From CBDDCA01 sp965218205 (lineage in GTDB: Bacteria > Spirochaetota > Spirochaetia > WTKD01 > G963693115), in contig OZ244590.1 in NCBI GenBank assembly GCA_965218205.1, positions 1,674,001 to 1,738,000 of the forward strand: a DNA stretch of 64,000 nucleotides, in the 5' to 3' direction. Under the pieces are notes generated by a model. The model saw nothing but the letters and a program-made list of their open reading frames with translations, searched no databases and was not told where the DNA came from. Of the stretch, positions 27,760 through 37,064 are shown in pieces. The translations under genes and the position numbers were made by a program. The first letter of the stretch is position 1. Every line of letters starts with the position of its first letter.

Positions 27760-30546
27760 TCAATTATTCTCTTTCTCCATACATAAAAAACTAAAATCAT
27801 TTTTTGGTAACCAATAGTGTTGGTATCTATCACCAGAAACTTTATTCATATCATCTGTAATCATTTTTAATTCAAAGGTAATTGTGTATTTTTTATGAAA
27901 AAAAGTTTTAGGAATATTGTTTTCTGTAAACATAGATTCAAATCCATCTAGTTTATCTAAATAATCTGCATATTTTGTTCCTTTAGGATCAATGTATACA
28001 ATCTTATAATGATTATCTTTCCTAATCCAAAATATAAAATCAGGATAGAAATTTCTATACCAATTATCAGTTTTATAAAAGTAGGGAATATATACCTGTT
28101 TATCTAAGGATTCATCAATCTTGCTAAACATCCATTGAAAATTAAAATTTTTATCTTGAATATGATGTATTAAATTTTTAACAAAACTTACCTCACTTGC
28201 TACTTTAATAACATGGTTGATATACTCAATCTTTTCCTGTTCTGAATAAATGATAGGAGTATAGTAATGTTGGGCAATTTTTTCAATATATAAATCTTTA
28301 AATTGTTTGTTCTGTGTTGCAATGGTAAAAGAAATATTTTGTTTCTTTTTGATTATAGCTAATGCTTTTTTTGTGTCTTCATCCAAAGGATCGTTCTCAT
28401 AACTATTTACAAAATTAATATCGTTTTTTAGTTGTTCTATCTCTATATCACTCATCTGTGATACTGCTATATGCTTAAAATGAATAATCTCATCTTCTAT
28501 TTTTTTGATACTCTCTACCACTGGATTTCTTAAAGACACATGCCTAATAATACGTTGTAATAAATAGCTCATATCTTGATAATCTGTTTGCAAACCATCT
28601 TTTGTTTGAAAAAAATCATTTTTTCTTTTTTCTTCAAAAAGATTTAAACTTTCAACTCCTAAGAAAGTATTGAGTAATAATGCTTCCTTTGATATGGCAT
28701 CATAATAGCTATTAAAATTCCTTAAGCTGTTTTTTGAAATATTAAACTTAGCAAATCTGTCTCCAGACTGTTCTGCTTCTTTGTAGAAAGGAATTAATAA
28801 TTCAAATAATTGCTCTGTCTTTTGAAGCTCAATATTGGTACTTTTCTTATTTTCTTTTTCGTTTTCTATGCTATTAATAATTCCTTCAAAACTCCCTTTA
28901 TCAGTAGGAAAAATAAAAAGTGTTTCTAAAAGTTTATTTTTTTCTTTATCTCTCTCTAAAAGTCTTTTTCTTTTATTGAGTGTTGGCTCTATTCTAATGC
29001 CTCTACCAATTGCTTGAGGAACAAACTTTTTTGCTTCTTTCTTACCTATGTTAATAAAATTAATAACATTAGGGCGATTACTATCCCACCCTTCATAGAA
29101 AGTTCTGCTTCCCATAAGAATATTAATTTCGCTATCATTCAAATTTTGAAAATAGTTTTTTATTTGATAATCTTTCAGCTCAACATAGTTTCCAAGTAAA
29201 TAATGTTTAATAAATTGTTGAGTATCTCCAATTCGGATTAAAGCAAATGGTGTATCGCTATTTTGCATCTTCAAAACAATTTCTTTTCCTGTTTCTCCTG
29301 CTATATATTCCAAGTCACTAAAATTTTTAGCATTAAAAATACTTTCTAAAATATTTTTATCAGTAATATTTTGTAGTAATGTAGTCTCTCCCTTTAAATA
29401 TTCATCATTAAACAGGTACTTTTTTTTCATTCCAAATTCTTTGTGTAATTCATCTTTTGCTTCTTGAAATAGTTCTTTTTTTATGTCTCCATTGGCAATC
29501 TCTTGTAATTTCTTAAAAAACATCACTAAATCAGAATCTATTGATTTAGTATTTTTATTCACTGAATTTACTAAAGTTAGCATAAGAGGATTATGATAAT
29601 ATGCAAAATTTTTTCTGCTTTGTTTAATAAGTGTAAATACTAGGAGCGATTTTACTACTTGTTTTTGCTTTTGTTTTTCGATAAATTCATCTTTTGTTGC
29701 TTGAAAGTCAAAATAAGACTCGCTTAAATATATATTTTTACCAAATCCAGCCTTAATAAATCTTTCTAGATTAAAATTAAAACCAGTAGAAACACGATCT
29801 ATCTCATCTACAAAGGTAGCAGAAAAATTAAAAAGAAATCCATTTTCACTTAATTTATTAACATATTTTTTTAGTAAAGATTCTTTGCTTTCTCCTCTAT
29901 GTGCTTCATCCAACATTACATACCAATTTCCATAGTTTAGATAACTTCTATAATCTAATTGATTCTCCTTGTGTTCTTCTTTGAGTAAATGGCTAAGGCA
30001 ATAATACACTTTGATATTATAGCCTTGTGGTAATATAGATATATCTTCATTTTCATATTCCACTAATGGCAAAAGCTCTATATTCTTATCTCGTTTATTG
30101 TAATTATATTCCTCTACTTCTTTTCTAAATTGGGTAAGTAATTCTTCTCGTGGAGGAAGAAACAATATTTCTTTTTTAGGAATTAGAGTAAGAGATTGCA
30201 AATAATCAAGCAACTCTATAGTTTTAATAATGACTAAAGATTTTCCACTTCCTGTTGCCATCCACAAACAGATGCGATTAAGATTCTTGCATTCCTCTTC
30301 ACTTGCCTCATATCCGTGTTGTTTGTATAATTCTTTTAATGTTTCTTTCCCATTACTCTGCTGAAAATATACATGCAATATCTTAGTAATATTCTGTATC
30401 GCGTCAATCTGATAATCAAATAGCTTTTTTTTCTTTGAAAAACTAATGATATCTTCTTTCTTCCATATGCCCAAGTCATCATATTGAATACTATTTGCTA
30501 TGTGTTCAAGAATATTCTTTTGAGCAACCTGGGTGTCTTTTGCCAT
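27760..30546 (-). CDS. res: Type III restriction endonuclease subunit (Res)
   Basis: The protein has 928 residues. It is an SF2 helicase/translocase with Walker A 'MATGSGKS' (residues 96-103) and Walker B 'DEAH' (213-216). A later motif 'AIGRGIRIEPT' corresponds to helicase motif VI. The C-terminus has a PD-(D/E)xK-like nuclease region, 'YPDFIFWIRKDN' then 'IVYIDPKG'. Res pairs with Mod to cleave DNA between inverted recognition sites in an ATP-dependent reaction. The ATG overlaps the stop of mod by one base (TAATG), so translation is coupled. The frame is uninterrupted and the gene looks functional. Confidence 0.92.
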   Translation of the reverse strand: MAKDTQVAQKNILEHIANSIQYDDLGIWKKEDIISFSKKKKLFDYQIDAIQNITKILHVYFQQSNGKETLKELYKQHGYEASEEECKNLNRICLWMATGSGKSLVIIKTIELLDYLQSLTLIPKKEILFLPPREELLTQFRKEVEEYNYNKRDKNIELLPLVEYENEDISILPQGYNIKVYYCLSHLLKEEHKENQLDYRSYLNYGNWYVMLDEAHRGESKESLLKKYVNKLSENGFLFNFSATFVDEIDRVSTGFNFNLERFIKAGFGKNIYLSESYFDFQATKDEFIEKQKQKQVVKSLLVFTLIKQSRKNFAYYHNPLMLTLVNSVNKNTKSIDSDLVMFFKKLQEIANGDIKKELFQEAKDELHKEFGMKKKYLFNDEYLKGETTLLQNITDKNILESIFNAKNFSDLEYIAGETGKEIVLKMQNSDTPFALIRIGDTQQFIKHYLLGNYVELKDYQIKNYFQNLNDSEINILMGSRTFYEGWDSNRPNVINFINIGKKEAKKFVPQAIGRGIRIEPTLNKRKRLLERDKEKNKLLETLFIFPTDKGSFEGIINSIENEKENKKSTNIELQKTEQLFELLIPFYKEAEQSGDRFAKFNISKNSLRNFNSYYDAISKEALLLNTFLGVESLNLFEEKRKNDFFQTKDGLQTDYQDMSYLLQRIIRHVSLRNPVVESIKKIEDEIIHFKHIAVSQMSDIEIEQLKNDINFVNSYENDPLDEDTKKALAIIKKKQNISFTIATQNKQFKDLYIEKIAQHYYTPIIYSEQEKIEYINHVIKVASEVSFVKNLIHHIQDKNFNFQWMFSKIDESLDKQVYIPYFYKTDNWYRNFYPDFIFWIRKDNHYKIVYIDPKGTKYADYLDKLDGFESMFTENNIPKTFFHKKYTITFELKMITDDMNKVSGDRYQHYWLPKNDFSFLCMEKENN

Positions 30547-33128
30547 TACTTACCCCACCAAAGCAATGGTTGCAATAATCTTACAAACTCTAGTTTTTCT
30601 TTGTCTTTCATATTTTTGTAATCATAGTTGATACTGCGTTCTTGCTTTCCTTCTTGGAGTACTACAGTTGTCTTGGTAATTCTCTTAATAGACAAGCCTA
30701 ATAAATTAGATATAGTCTCAGGAAAATCTATGTTTTTGTATAGGACATCAAAATCTACTTTTAATTTATCTTTATTTAATTCCAATACATGTGCAAATTT
30801 CTTATCTGCATAGAATATATATTCTTCAAAAGGATTTTTTTGATTAAAGATGTCTTGCTTCTCTACTTCGTAGATCATGTTGTCCAAAGTTTGTTCGTAT
30901 TGTTCAAGAGCATAATATTTGAGAAATTGTGTTATCCCTTCTCCTTTTTGTGTAACTCCATTTTCCCACTTATTTGAAAAACAAACTTTTTTAATACGAG
31001 GCAGCAAGACTGTATTAAAATGAATTCCTAATTCTACTAGGATATATTTCCTTCTACCATTATCATGCTTATTCATTTGTATAATTGCTTCTGCAGTAGT
31101 TCCTGACCCTCCAAAATAATCCATGAATATGCCATTATTATCAAATATTGAAAAAAATTGTTTTATTGTATGAAAACTTTTCGGAGTTTCAAAATTATTA
31201 TGTCCTAGTAAATGTTTTAAATATTCACTTCCGTATTCTGGGTTTGAAAATATAGAATCTTTCCATAATGTTTTTGGAATTTCTAAATCAGAATACGGTG
31301 TATATATTGTGTTGTTTTTTATGATATAAGTATCTTTTTCTTTTGATACTCTTTCAAATGTTCTTTGCCAGACTAATTCTGTACCATCTTCTTTTTTTGG
31401 AAAAACAACTTGGTATCCAGCTCGCTCATACTTATCTGTTAATAATTTTATAAAATCATCATTAAATCTTTCTTCTGCTTTATAAATTTTATGATATTCT
31501 TCTTCTAAAATCATTTCTATTTTATTATCTTTAATAAGTATTGGATAATATCTATTAGGTCTTTCTTCCTTTTTTGAATTAGTACCTGTTCTTTTTAACG
31601 GTGTTGGCTTTCCAATACTATTTTTAATTATTTCTATTTTATCAATATTTTGTAAAGATTTTGAGTGCAATATATTAAATTCAGTTGTTTTTGATACTTT
31701 ATTAGCAACTCTGCCTTGAGGATTTGCTTCAGTAATAATTGTTGTTATGTAATTTTCTATTCCAAATATTTCATCTTGCAATAAAGTTAAATTTCTCAAT
31801 TCTATATCATCTATTGCAGTTATATTTATACCATCTCTTTTTAGTAATTTCTTAGAAATAGAAAGTCTATTTTCCATTAAAGTTATCCAAGAAGAATGTT
31901 TATAATTATTTACATAACTAATAGAAGAAGAATTAGTATTAAACGGTGGATCTATATAAATACACTGCACCTTTTCTTTATATTTATGTTGCAAAGTATT
32001 TAACGCCTGATAGTTTTCTGAGTGAATAAGTCGTCCGTCTAATGCTTCATCTAAATTATCAAATAAACCCAAAATATCTATTTCTATATCCTTAAAATAC
32101 TGAGTATCTACTGGCAAATATTTTTCTTTTTCTGTTCTTTTACTAAAATCAAAATCTTTCTCTATCATTCCTAATTTTTGCCATTCTTTTATTTGTTCTT
32201 TAAAATTTTTATGTCCAGTAATCTTCTTAATAAGATCGTCTGTCAATTTATCAATAGTAATAACATAATGAGAATTAAGAGCAAACTTTGGTTTATTCCA
32301 TACTCGCACTAACTCATCCTCAAACTGCGATATAAATTTTATGATTTTAAGAGCAAAAGTTTTTACAGTTTTCAGTTGAGTTAATCGTGTTTGCTCAAAT
32401 ATGTTTTTCTCTTCTAATAAAATTTGATGAAGATATACATCTAATTGATCAATAAGAAATTTCTTGGCATTCTTGTTTATAAAAAAATCTACTTCTGATT
32501 GTTTCTTAAAGGTATTAAATGATTTCTTTAGAATTTCCTCACTTACCTTTATTTTTTTAGCTATCTCACCTAATTTAGTTTGGGTATTTTTTTCGCTATA
32601 TGCTACTTCAAAGTAATGTTTATCTTTTTTAGTTTCTTTGTAAGAAAAAACTAATTCTTTCTTTTCATTGTTTTGCTTGTTTTGCAACGCTCCTACATCA
32701 AAGAAAAATGTATAGACAGTAGCAGTCTCCTCATCTTCTATCTCTATGTCCATACTGTTAAATAAAATATCACTCTTTACATAGAAGAGCATATGGGTTT
32801 TCCAAAACAACACTACATCTTTATTGTCAGAATACACCTTTTCATACACTCTCTGCCAATTTGCCGTCTTCACAAAATATACACTTCCTGTTTCACTAAA
32901 ATACTTTTCAAAAAAAGAAAACAATCGTTCAAAAAACTCTTCTCTAAAACTTTCATTTTGCAAAATAGATTCTTTATCTACTTCATCTTTAAATACATTT
33001 AGGATTTGCCTATAGTAAAAAGATTTAATCTTCAATAAATTAATATACCCACCATTTCCTTCAATATTTGCACCAGTAAATATATCTTCTAGGGCTTGAT
33101 AAAATTTATGTTCCATACTCTGTTTCAT
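30546..33128 (-). CDS. mod: Type III DNA methyltransferase subunit (Mod)
   Basis: The protein has 860 residues. It is a beta-class amino-methyltransferase: the catalytic 'IDPPFNT' (Asp393-Phe396) comes first, then a central region carrying target recognition, then the S-adenosylmethionine loop 'FGGSGTT' (from residue 672). The roughly 340 residues before the catalytic motif are rich in Lys and Glu, longer than in many Mod proteins, and I could not assign them. The ATG follows AAGGAGT by 12 nt; an in-frame ATG four codons later is possible. I looked for repeat tracts that would make it phase-variable, as in many mod genes, and saw none longer than 8-9 bases. Confidence 0.92.
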   Translation of the reverse strand: MKQSMEHKFYQALEDIFTGANIEGNGGYINLLKIKSFYYRQILNVFKDEVDKESILQNESFREEFFERLFSFFEKYFSETGSVYFVKTANWQRVYEKVYSDNKDVVLFWKTHMLFYVKSDILFNSMDIEIEDEETATVYTFFFDVGALQNKQNNEKKELVFSYKETKKDKHYFEVAYSEKNTQTKLGEIAKKIKVSEEILKKSFNTFKKQSEVDFFINKNAKKFLIDQLDVYLHQILLEEKNIFEQTRLTQLKTVKTFALKIIKFISQFEDELVRVWNKPKFALNSHYVITIDKLTDDLIKKITGHKNFKEQIKEWQKLGMIEKDFDFSKRTEKEKYLPVDTQYFKDIEIDILGLFDNLDEALDGRLIHSENYQALNTLQHKYKEKVQCIYIDPPFNTNSSSISYVNNYKHSSWITLMENRLSISKKLLKRDGINITAIDDIELRNLTLLQDEIFGIENYITTIITEANPQGRVANKVSKTTEFNILHSKSLQNIDKIEIIKNSIGKPTPLKRTGTNSKKEERPNRYYPILIKDNKIEMILEEEYHKIYKAEERFNDDFIKLLTDKYERAGYQVVFPKKEDGTELVWQRTFERVSKEKDTYIIKNNTIYTPYSDLEIPKTLWKDSIFSNPEYGSEYLKHLLGHNNFETPKSFHTIKQFFSIFDNNGIFMDYFGGSGTTAEAIIQMNKHDNGRRKYILVELGIHFNTVLLPRIKKVCFSNKWENGVTQKGEGITQFLKYYALEQYEQTLDNMIYEVEKQDIFNQKNPFEEYIFYADKKFAHVLELNKDKLKVDFDVLYKNIDFPETISNLLGLSIKRITKTTVVLQEGKQERSINYDYKNMKDKEKLEFVRLLQPLLWWGK

Positions 33129-33194
33129 TTTTGTATTCCACTCCTTTATGCTCTCATTATCTACTTATTGTAAAGGGATAATTGCAAAAATAAT

Positions 33195-33354
33195 GTACTT
33201 ACCACCTCGTATATCCCCTAAATCCATGATAGCAACTATAACTATCATGGAAATAACAAAAACAAAAAGGAGAAAAGAGTAAATGGTAAACTCTTACTTA
33301 TATATTACTCAAAATCAAAACAAACTGCATAAAGCACAGTTTTCTGCTATACTT
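33195..33354 (+). pseudogene. IS481-like relic: left end and first 24 transposase codons
   Basis: This stretch aligns with the left end of the intact element at 50944-51110. It has the ACC-CTCGT stretch, a perfect 10-bp hairpin (33223-33232 with 33242-33251), 'GAAATAACAAA', a Shine-Dalgarno and an ATG at 33283. The codons run MVNSYLYITQNQNKLHKAQ against MIYSTLYNTRNQKELHKVR. Homology ends just before the iolB ribosome site. Confidence 0.7.
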
Positions 33355-33371
33355 ATTATAGAGGACAGTAT

Positions 33372-34175
33372 ATGCTTATCTATTATAATCAGAATGATAC
33401 AAAAAATTCACTTAATTATATTACGGAGTTACATGGAAAACATAGCACCATGCTCATGGACTTTGCTTTATTACAGCTCAATAATGAAAGCTACCGCTTT
33501 CATACACAGAACAAAGAGCTTGCATTGCTTTTGATGACTGGGGAAGCTACCCTTAAATGGGAAAATAGCTCAGAGAAAATCAAAAGAACATCCCTTTTAG
33601 ACGAAGCTCCTATTACTTTGCATTGTCCTTGCGATACAGAAATACACATAGAAGCTCATGGCAAAGTAGAGTTTGCATTACAACTCACAGAAAACAATAC
33701 TCAGTTTACTCCCCTCTTATACAATGCGTCCAATATACGCAATGAATACTTCGGAAAAGGAAGCATGCAAAATACGTCCACAAGAAATGTACGAACTATA
33801 TTTGATGCAGCAACAGCACCACACTCAAACATGGTCATTGGTGAAGTGGTTAATTATCCCGGAAAATGGTCTAGCTATCCCCCACACAATCATCCGCAAC
33901 CAGAAGTATATCATTATCGTTTTTTTCCTGAACATGGCTTTGGATATGGCGAAGTAGGTGATGCTATTTATAAACTCAAACATAAATCTACTCTTTTGAT
34001 TGAACCATGGGTAACACATCCACAATGTGCTGCACCTGGCTATGCCATGTACTATATATGGATGATACCTCATATTAAAGACGCAAAGTTTGGTCCAGAC
34101 AGCCGTATGTTCGTAGACGAACACAAATGGCTTCTTGACCCTGATGCTGATATTTGGCAGCCCCCAATAGACTAA
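33372..34175 (+). CDS. iolB: 5-deoxy-glucuronate isomerase (IolB)
   Basis: IolB converts 5-deoxy-D-glucuronate to 2-deoxy-5-keto-D-gluconate in myo-inositol catabolism. At 267 residues it has the family length. The bicupin metal site is visible in 'SSYPPHNHPQPEVYHYRFFPEHGFGYG', and the C-terminus 'WMIPHIKDAKFG...DEHKWLLDPDADIWQPP' is characteristic. The start is the ATG at 33372, 6 nt after AGAGGA. No other iol gene is in the window. It sits between two restriction systems, inside inverted repeats and directly after an IS relic, which may supply its promoter (TATACT/TATTAT near 33350-33360). Lateral capture is possible, or IS and restriction genes may have invaded an inositol locus. Confidence 0.93.
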   Translation: MLIYYNQNDTKNSLNYITELHGKHSTMLMDFALLQLNNESYRFHTQNKELALLLMTGEATLKWENSSEKIKRTSLLDEAPITLHCPCDTEIHIEAHGKVEFALQLTENNTQFTPLLYNASNIRNEYFGKGSMQNTSTRNVRTIFDAATAPHSNMVIGEVVNYPGKWSSYPPHNHPQPEVYHYRFFPEHGFGYGEVGDAIYKLKHKSTLLIEPWVTHPQCAAPGYAMYYIWMIPHIKDAKFGPDSRMFVDEHKWLLDPDADIWQPPID

Positions 34176-34206
34176 AGCAGCAGAATAACATATTTCTACT
34201 GCTTTA
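34173..34206 (+). terminator. Stem-loop at the iolB stop codon
   Basis: TAAAGCAG-C-AGAA pairs with TTCT-A-CTGCTTTA around a short loop with one mismatch. The downstream sequence is CAGTAAAAAAA, not T-rich, so it is not a classical intrinsic terminator. It may protect the 3' end of the message. Confidence 0.35.
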
Positions 34207-34280
34207 CAGTAAAAAAATAAGGGTAATTGTCCCTTTACAGCAAGTAAATAAATAGAGTATACAAGATATGGAGGGAGAAT

Positions 34281-36554
34281 ATGGTTGTAAACACTAATCC
34301 TACAGAGGCATTTACAAGAACCAATATTAACATAAGACTCATTAATTTAGGGTATAAATTAAATGAAACTCTATTAGAGTGCAATGTTTATCAAGAAAGA
34401 GCAAAAACACAAGAACAGAAGAAAAAATTAAATAGAAGAAAGCCAGATTATTTAATTTATAAAAGTGGTACTAATAAGCCAATAGCAGTAATCGAAGCAA
34501 AAAAACCAAACGAAAAATTAGATGAAGCATTAAAACAAGCTATTAAATATTATGCAATCCCACTGGGAATCCCATTAGTATTTGTAACAAATGATACATT
34601 TGTTTATGGATATCATGTAAGCAGTAAAAAGGTTTTGAAAATAGATGGATATGAAGTACAAGATTTTTGTGATGAGAAAACCTTATTAAGATTTATTGAT
34701 GAGAATACAAATAATATTAAGTTATCTTTTGAAAACACTGTTTTTAGTAGAGAAACACTAATACAGTCTTTCAAGAATGTAAATAAACTTTTAAGAAACT
34801 CAGGATTGAGAGAAGGATACGAAAGATTTACAGCATTTACAGATTTGTTGTTTTTAAAATTACTTCAAAAAAATGATAAATTTGGAGAATTAACACTATC
34901 AAGTAAAATGGAACAAAATAAAAGTTCTAATGTTTTTTCATGGTCTAATTTATTAGAAAAAAACAATGATGAAATTTTAATTTATCTAAATGATACAGTA
35001 AGACCGAGACTGCACTCAAAATTTGGAGATATATTTGATGGTAGTTTTACTATAAATAATCCAAATGTAATTAAAGAAATATTATCAGAAATAGATTTAA
35101 TAAGTATAGATAATATAGATAGTGATATAAAAGGAGATGCTTTTGAGTTTTTTTTAAGAAGTGTAACAAATGGAAACAAAGATCTGGGGGAATATTATAC
35201 ACCTAGACATATTGTTAAAACAATAGTAAATTTATTAGCTCCTAGATATGGTGATAAGATATACGACCCTTTTTGTGGAACAGGTGGTTTTTTGCTTGAT
35301 GTATTTAGGTATTTATCAAAAAGATCTGATATGAATAATTCTGAAATAAGAAGAACTATTAAAGGAGAAAGTGTATTTGGAAGAGAGATAACAACTACTG
35401 CAAGAATTACAAAAATGAATATGATTTTATTTGGGGATGGACATACTAATATTGAAAGAATGGATAGTTTATCTAACCCAGTTGATAATGTCTACGATAT
35501 AGCAGTTTCTAATATTCCATATTCACAAGAAACAGAGTATGGCGGATTATATGATATTCCTACAAAGAATGCTGACTCTATTTGTGTTCAACATTTATGG
35601 AGATCATTGAAAGAAGGAGGAAAAATGGCAGTAATAGTCCCAGAACCATTTTTATATGAAGGAGGAATAATGAAGGATACTAGAGATTTAGTTTTAAAAG
35701 AAGCTAGAGATGTATCAATAGTTTCGTTGCCTAGAGGAGTGTTCAATCCTTATACACCAACTAAAACCAGTGTCTTTTTTGCTACTAAAACATCAAGAAA
35801 AGAAAACAAAGCATACTTCTTTGTGGTAAATAAAGATGGATTTGAGCTAGGTGCACGGAGAAGACCATTAAAAGAAGAATCAGATTTACCAAAGCTCCTG
35901 TCTTCATTTGAAGACAGGCAAGAGGCACCCCCTAAGTCTATTTTTGCTAAAAAAATATTATCAACTTCAAGTTTATTTCCATTTGATTATATGGAACATT
36001 TACCAAAAAAAAACAAAGATAATATTTATGTTTATTTAAGAGATATTTTGGAAGAAGTAAATACAAAAGTAAAGGCAGAAGAATATAAAGATGATTGTTT
36101 TTTTGACATACTAGAAATTTCAAAAAAAGGAATATCTATTGGAGAAGAACTAACATTAGAAGAATATGCCGAATTATCACAAAAATATAAAAAAGTTGAG
36201 ACAGGAAATCTTGTATATAATCCACATCGTATAAATATTGGTAGTATTTGTGTGATCCCTGAGTTGGAAAACATTATGTTGGTAAGCCCAATATATGTTG
36301 TTTTTAAAATAAAAGATAACAAAATTCCTGAGTTTTATTTAATGTCATTATTAAAATCAGATGAATTTTTGTCTATAATCTCTCATTATACAAAAGGAGG
36401 AGCTAGATCAAATTTATCTTTTGAAGATTTAGGGAAAATAGAAATTCCTATTCCTACAGATAATAAAGTATTGGAAATTTATAAAGAAAAAAATAAAAAT
36501 TTAATGAAATATTATAAGAAAATAATACAGGAACAAAATAATTTTTTAATTTAG
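34281..36554 (+). CDS. Single-chain nuclease-methyltransferase-specificity protein (Type IIG-like R-M)
   Basis: The protein has 757 residues in three parts. Residues 1-150 resemble HsdR_N: 'RKPDYLIY...AVIEAKKP' gives a PD-(D/E)xK triad Asp56, Glu72, Lys74. Residues 160-560 match HsdM-type N6-adenine methylases: 'GEYYTPRHIV', S-adenosylmethionine loop 'YDPFCGTGGF' (328-337) and 'GREI'. The catalytic NPPF/Y motif is NIPY (411-414). The last 190 residues look like one HsdS half-subunit, with 'KVETGNLVYNP' and 'GGARSNLSFEDLGKIEIPIP'. It would thus cut, methylate and recognise DNA in one chain. Upstream is a strong GGAGGGAG ribosome site. A run of 9 A (36005-36013) lies within the coding region. 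Composition is very AT-rich, consistent with transfer. Confidence 0.82.
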   Translation: MVVNTNPTEAFTRTNINIRLINLGYKLNETLLECNVYQERAKTQEQKKKLNRRKPDYLIYKSGTNKPIAVIEAKKPNEKLDEALKQAIKYYAIPLGIPLVFVTNDTFVYGYHVSSKKVLKIDGYEVQDFCDEKTLLRFIDENTNNIKLSFENTVFSRETLIQSFKNVNKLLRNSGLREGYERFTAFTDLLFLKLLQKNDKFGELTLSSKMEQNKSSNVFSWSNLLEKNNDEILIYLNDTVRPRLHSKFGDIFDGSFTINNPNVIKEILSEIDLISIDNIDSDIKGDAFEFFLRSVTNGNKDLGEYYTPRHIVKTIVNLLAPRYGDKIYDPFCGTGGFLLDVFRYLSKRSDMNNSEIRRTIKGESVFGREITTTARITKMNMILFGDGHTNIERMDSLSNPVDNVYDIAVSNIPYSQETEYGGLYDIPTKNADSICVQHLWRSLKEGGKMAVIVPEPFLYEGGIMKDTRDLVLKEARDVSIVSLPRGVFNPYTPTKTSVFFATKTSRKENKAYFFVVNKDGFELGARRRPLKEESDLPKLLSSFEDRQEAPPKSIFAKKILSTSSLFPFDYMEHLPKKNKDNIYVYLRDILEEVNTKVKAEEYKDDCFFDILEISKKGISIGEELTLEEYAELSQKYKKVETGNLVYNPHRINIGSICVIPELENIMLVSPIYVVFKIKDNKIPEFYLMSLLKSDEFLSIISHYTKGGARSNLSFEDLGKIEIPIPTDNKVLEIYKEKNKNLMKYYKKIIQEQNNFLI

Positions 36555-36603
36555 AAAAACGATTATATGAAAAATCCAAACAGAGAAGTAAAAAAGAACA
36601 ATA

Positions 36604-37060
36604 TCAAGAATTAAACAAACTCCCCCTAAAAAAACTTACAAAAAAGAATTTTTTATGCTTTTGAATGATTCCAAGCAAAGCAAAAAAATCGTAGTAAATA
36701 GAGTTTCTTAAATTATAATTATATCTAAACACAAATTCATTAAAGTAGCCTTGAAAATATTTAGTAAAAACATTGACATAAGTACCTTTCAACCTTCTTT
36801 TAAGTTGAGATAAAAAAATCTTCCTTCTATAGTGTTAATATGATTTCCTCTAATACATATTGTTTAAGAGAATGATTAACACGCTTATAAGTAAAATCTT
36901 ATGTAGCTATTTTATTATAACTTCTATATTCATCAGTATTGATAGTAGCTCATTTAGAAATGTTACCTTTAGCAAATTGATTGATAGCTTTAAAAGTAGT
37001 GTCGAGAATAGCAAGTATGCTTTTTTCATTATGAAGATGTATATACAAAGAGCACATACA
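36604..37060 (-). pseudogene. Decayed IS1595/ISXO2-type transposase
   Basis: Translation of the minus strand gives 'FKAINQFAKGNISK*ATINTDEYRSYNK', then 'DFTYKRVNHSLKQYV', then after a frameshift 'INTIEG' and 'QLKRRLKGTYVNVF...GYFNEFVFRYNY'. This is the order of the ISXO2-like DDE domain, with at least two stops and one or two frameshifts. The N-terminal part is missing. It abuts the 3' end of aapP at 37065 and marks the right edge of the restriction island. Confidence 0.8.
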
Positions 37061-37064
37061 ACTA

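Larger units (their letters stand above)
33169..34239. mobile_element. Putative degenerate IS cassette carrying iolB, bounded by inverted repeats
   Basis: TGTAAAGGGATAATTGC at 33169-33185 faces its inverted near-copy at 34222-34239 (TGTAAAGGGACAATTACC on the opposite strand), with 15 of 17 positions identical. Inside the left repeat lies a relic of an IS481-like element (33195-33354). The enclosed 1.07 kb is close to the size of such an element, but the space for most of the transposase holds iolB. Whether it ever moved as a unit is not known. Confidence 0.35.

Noticed and set aside
30546..33128. Phase-variable mod gene
   Set aside because: Many Type III mod genes carry simple-sequence repeats, but none of sufficient length is present here.
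33283..33534. 83-codon plus-strand frame starting MVNSYLY
   Set aside because: Only its first ~24 codons match a transposase; the rest is iolB read out of frame. It is annotated as an IS relic instead.
36005..36013. Run of 9 A in the Type IIG-like gene as a phase-variation tract
   Set aside because: Runs of 8-9 A are common at this base composition and the frame is intact; too short to claim.
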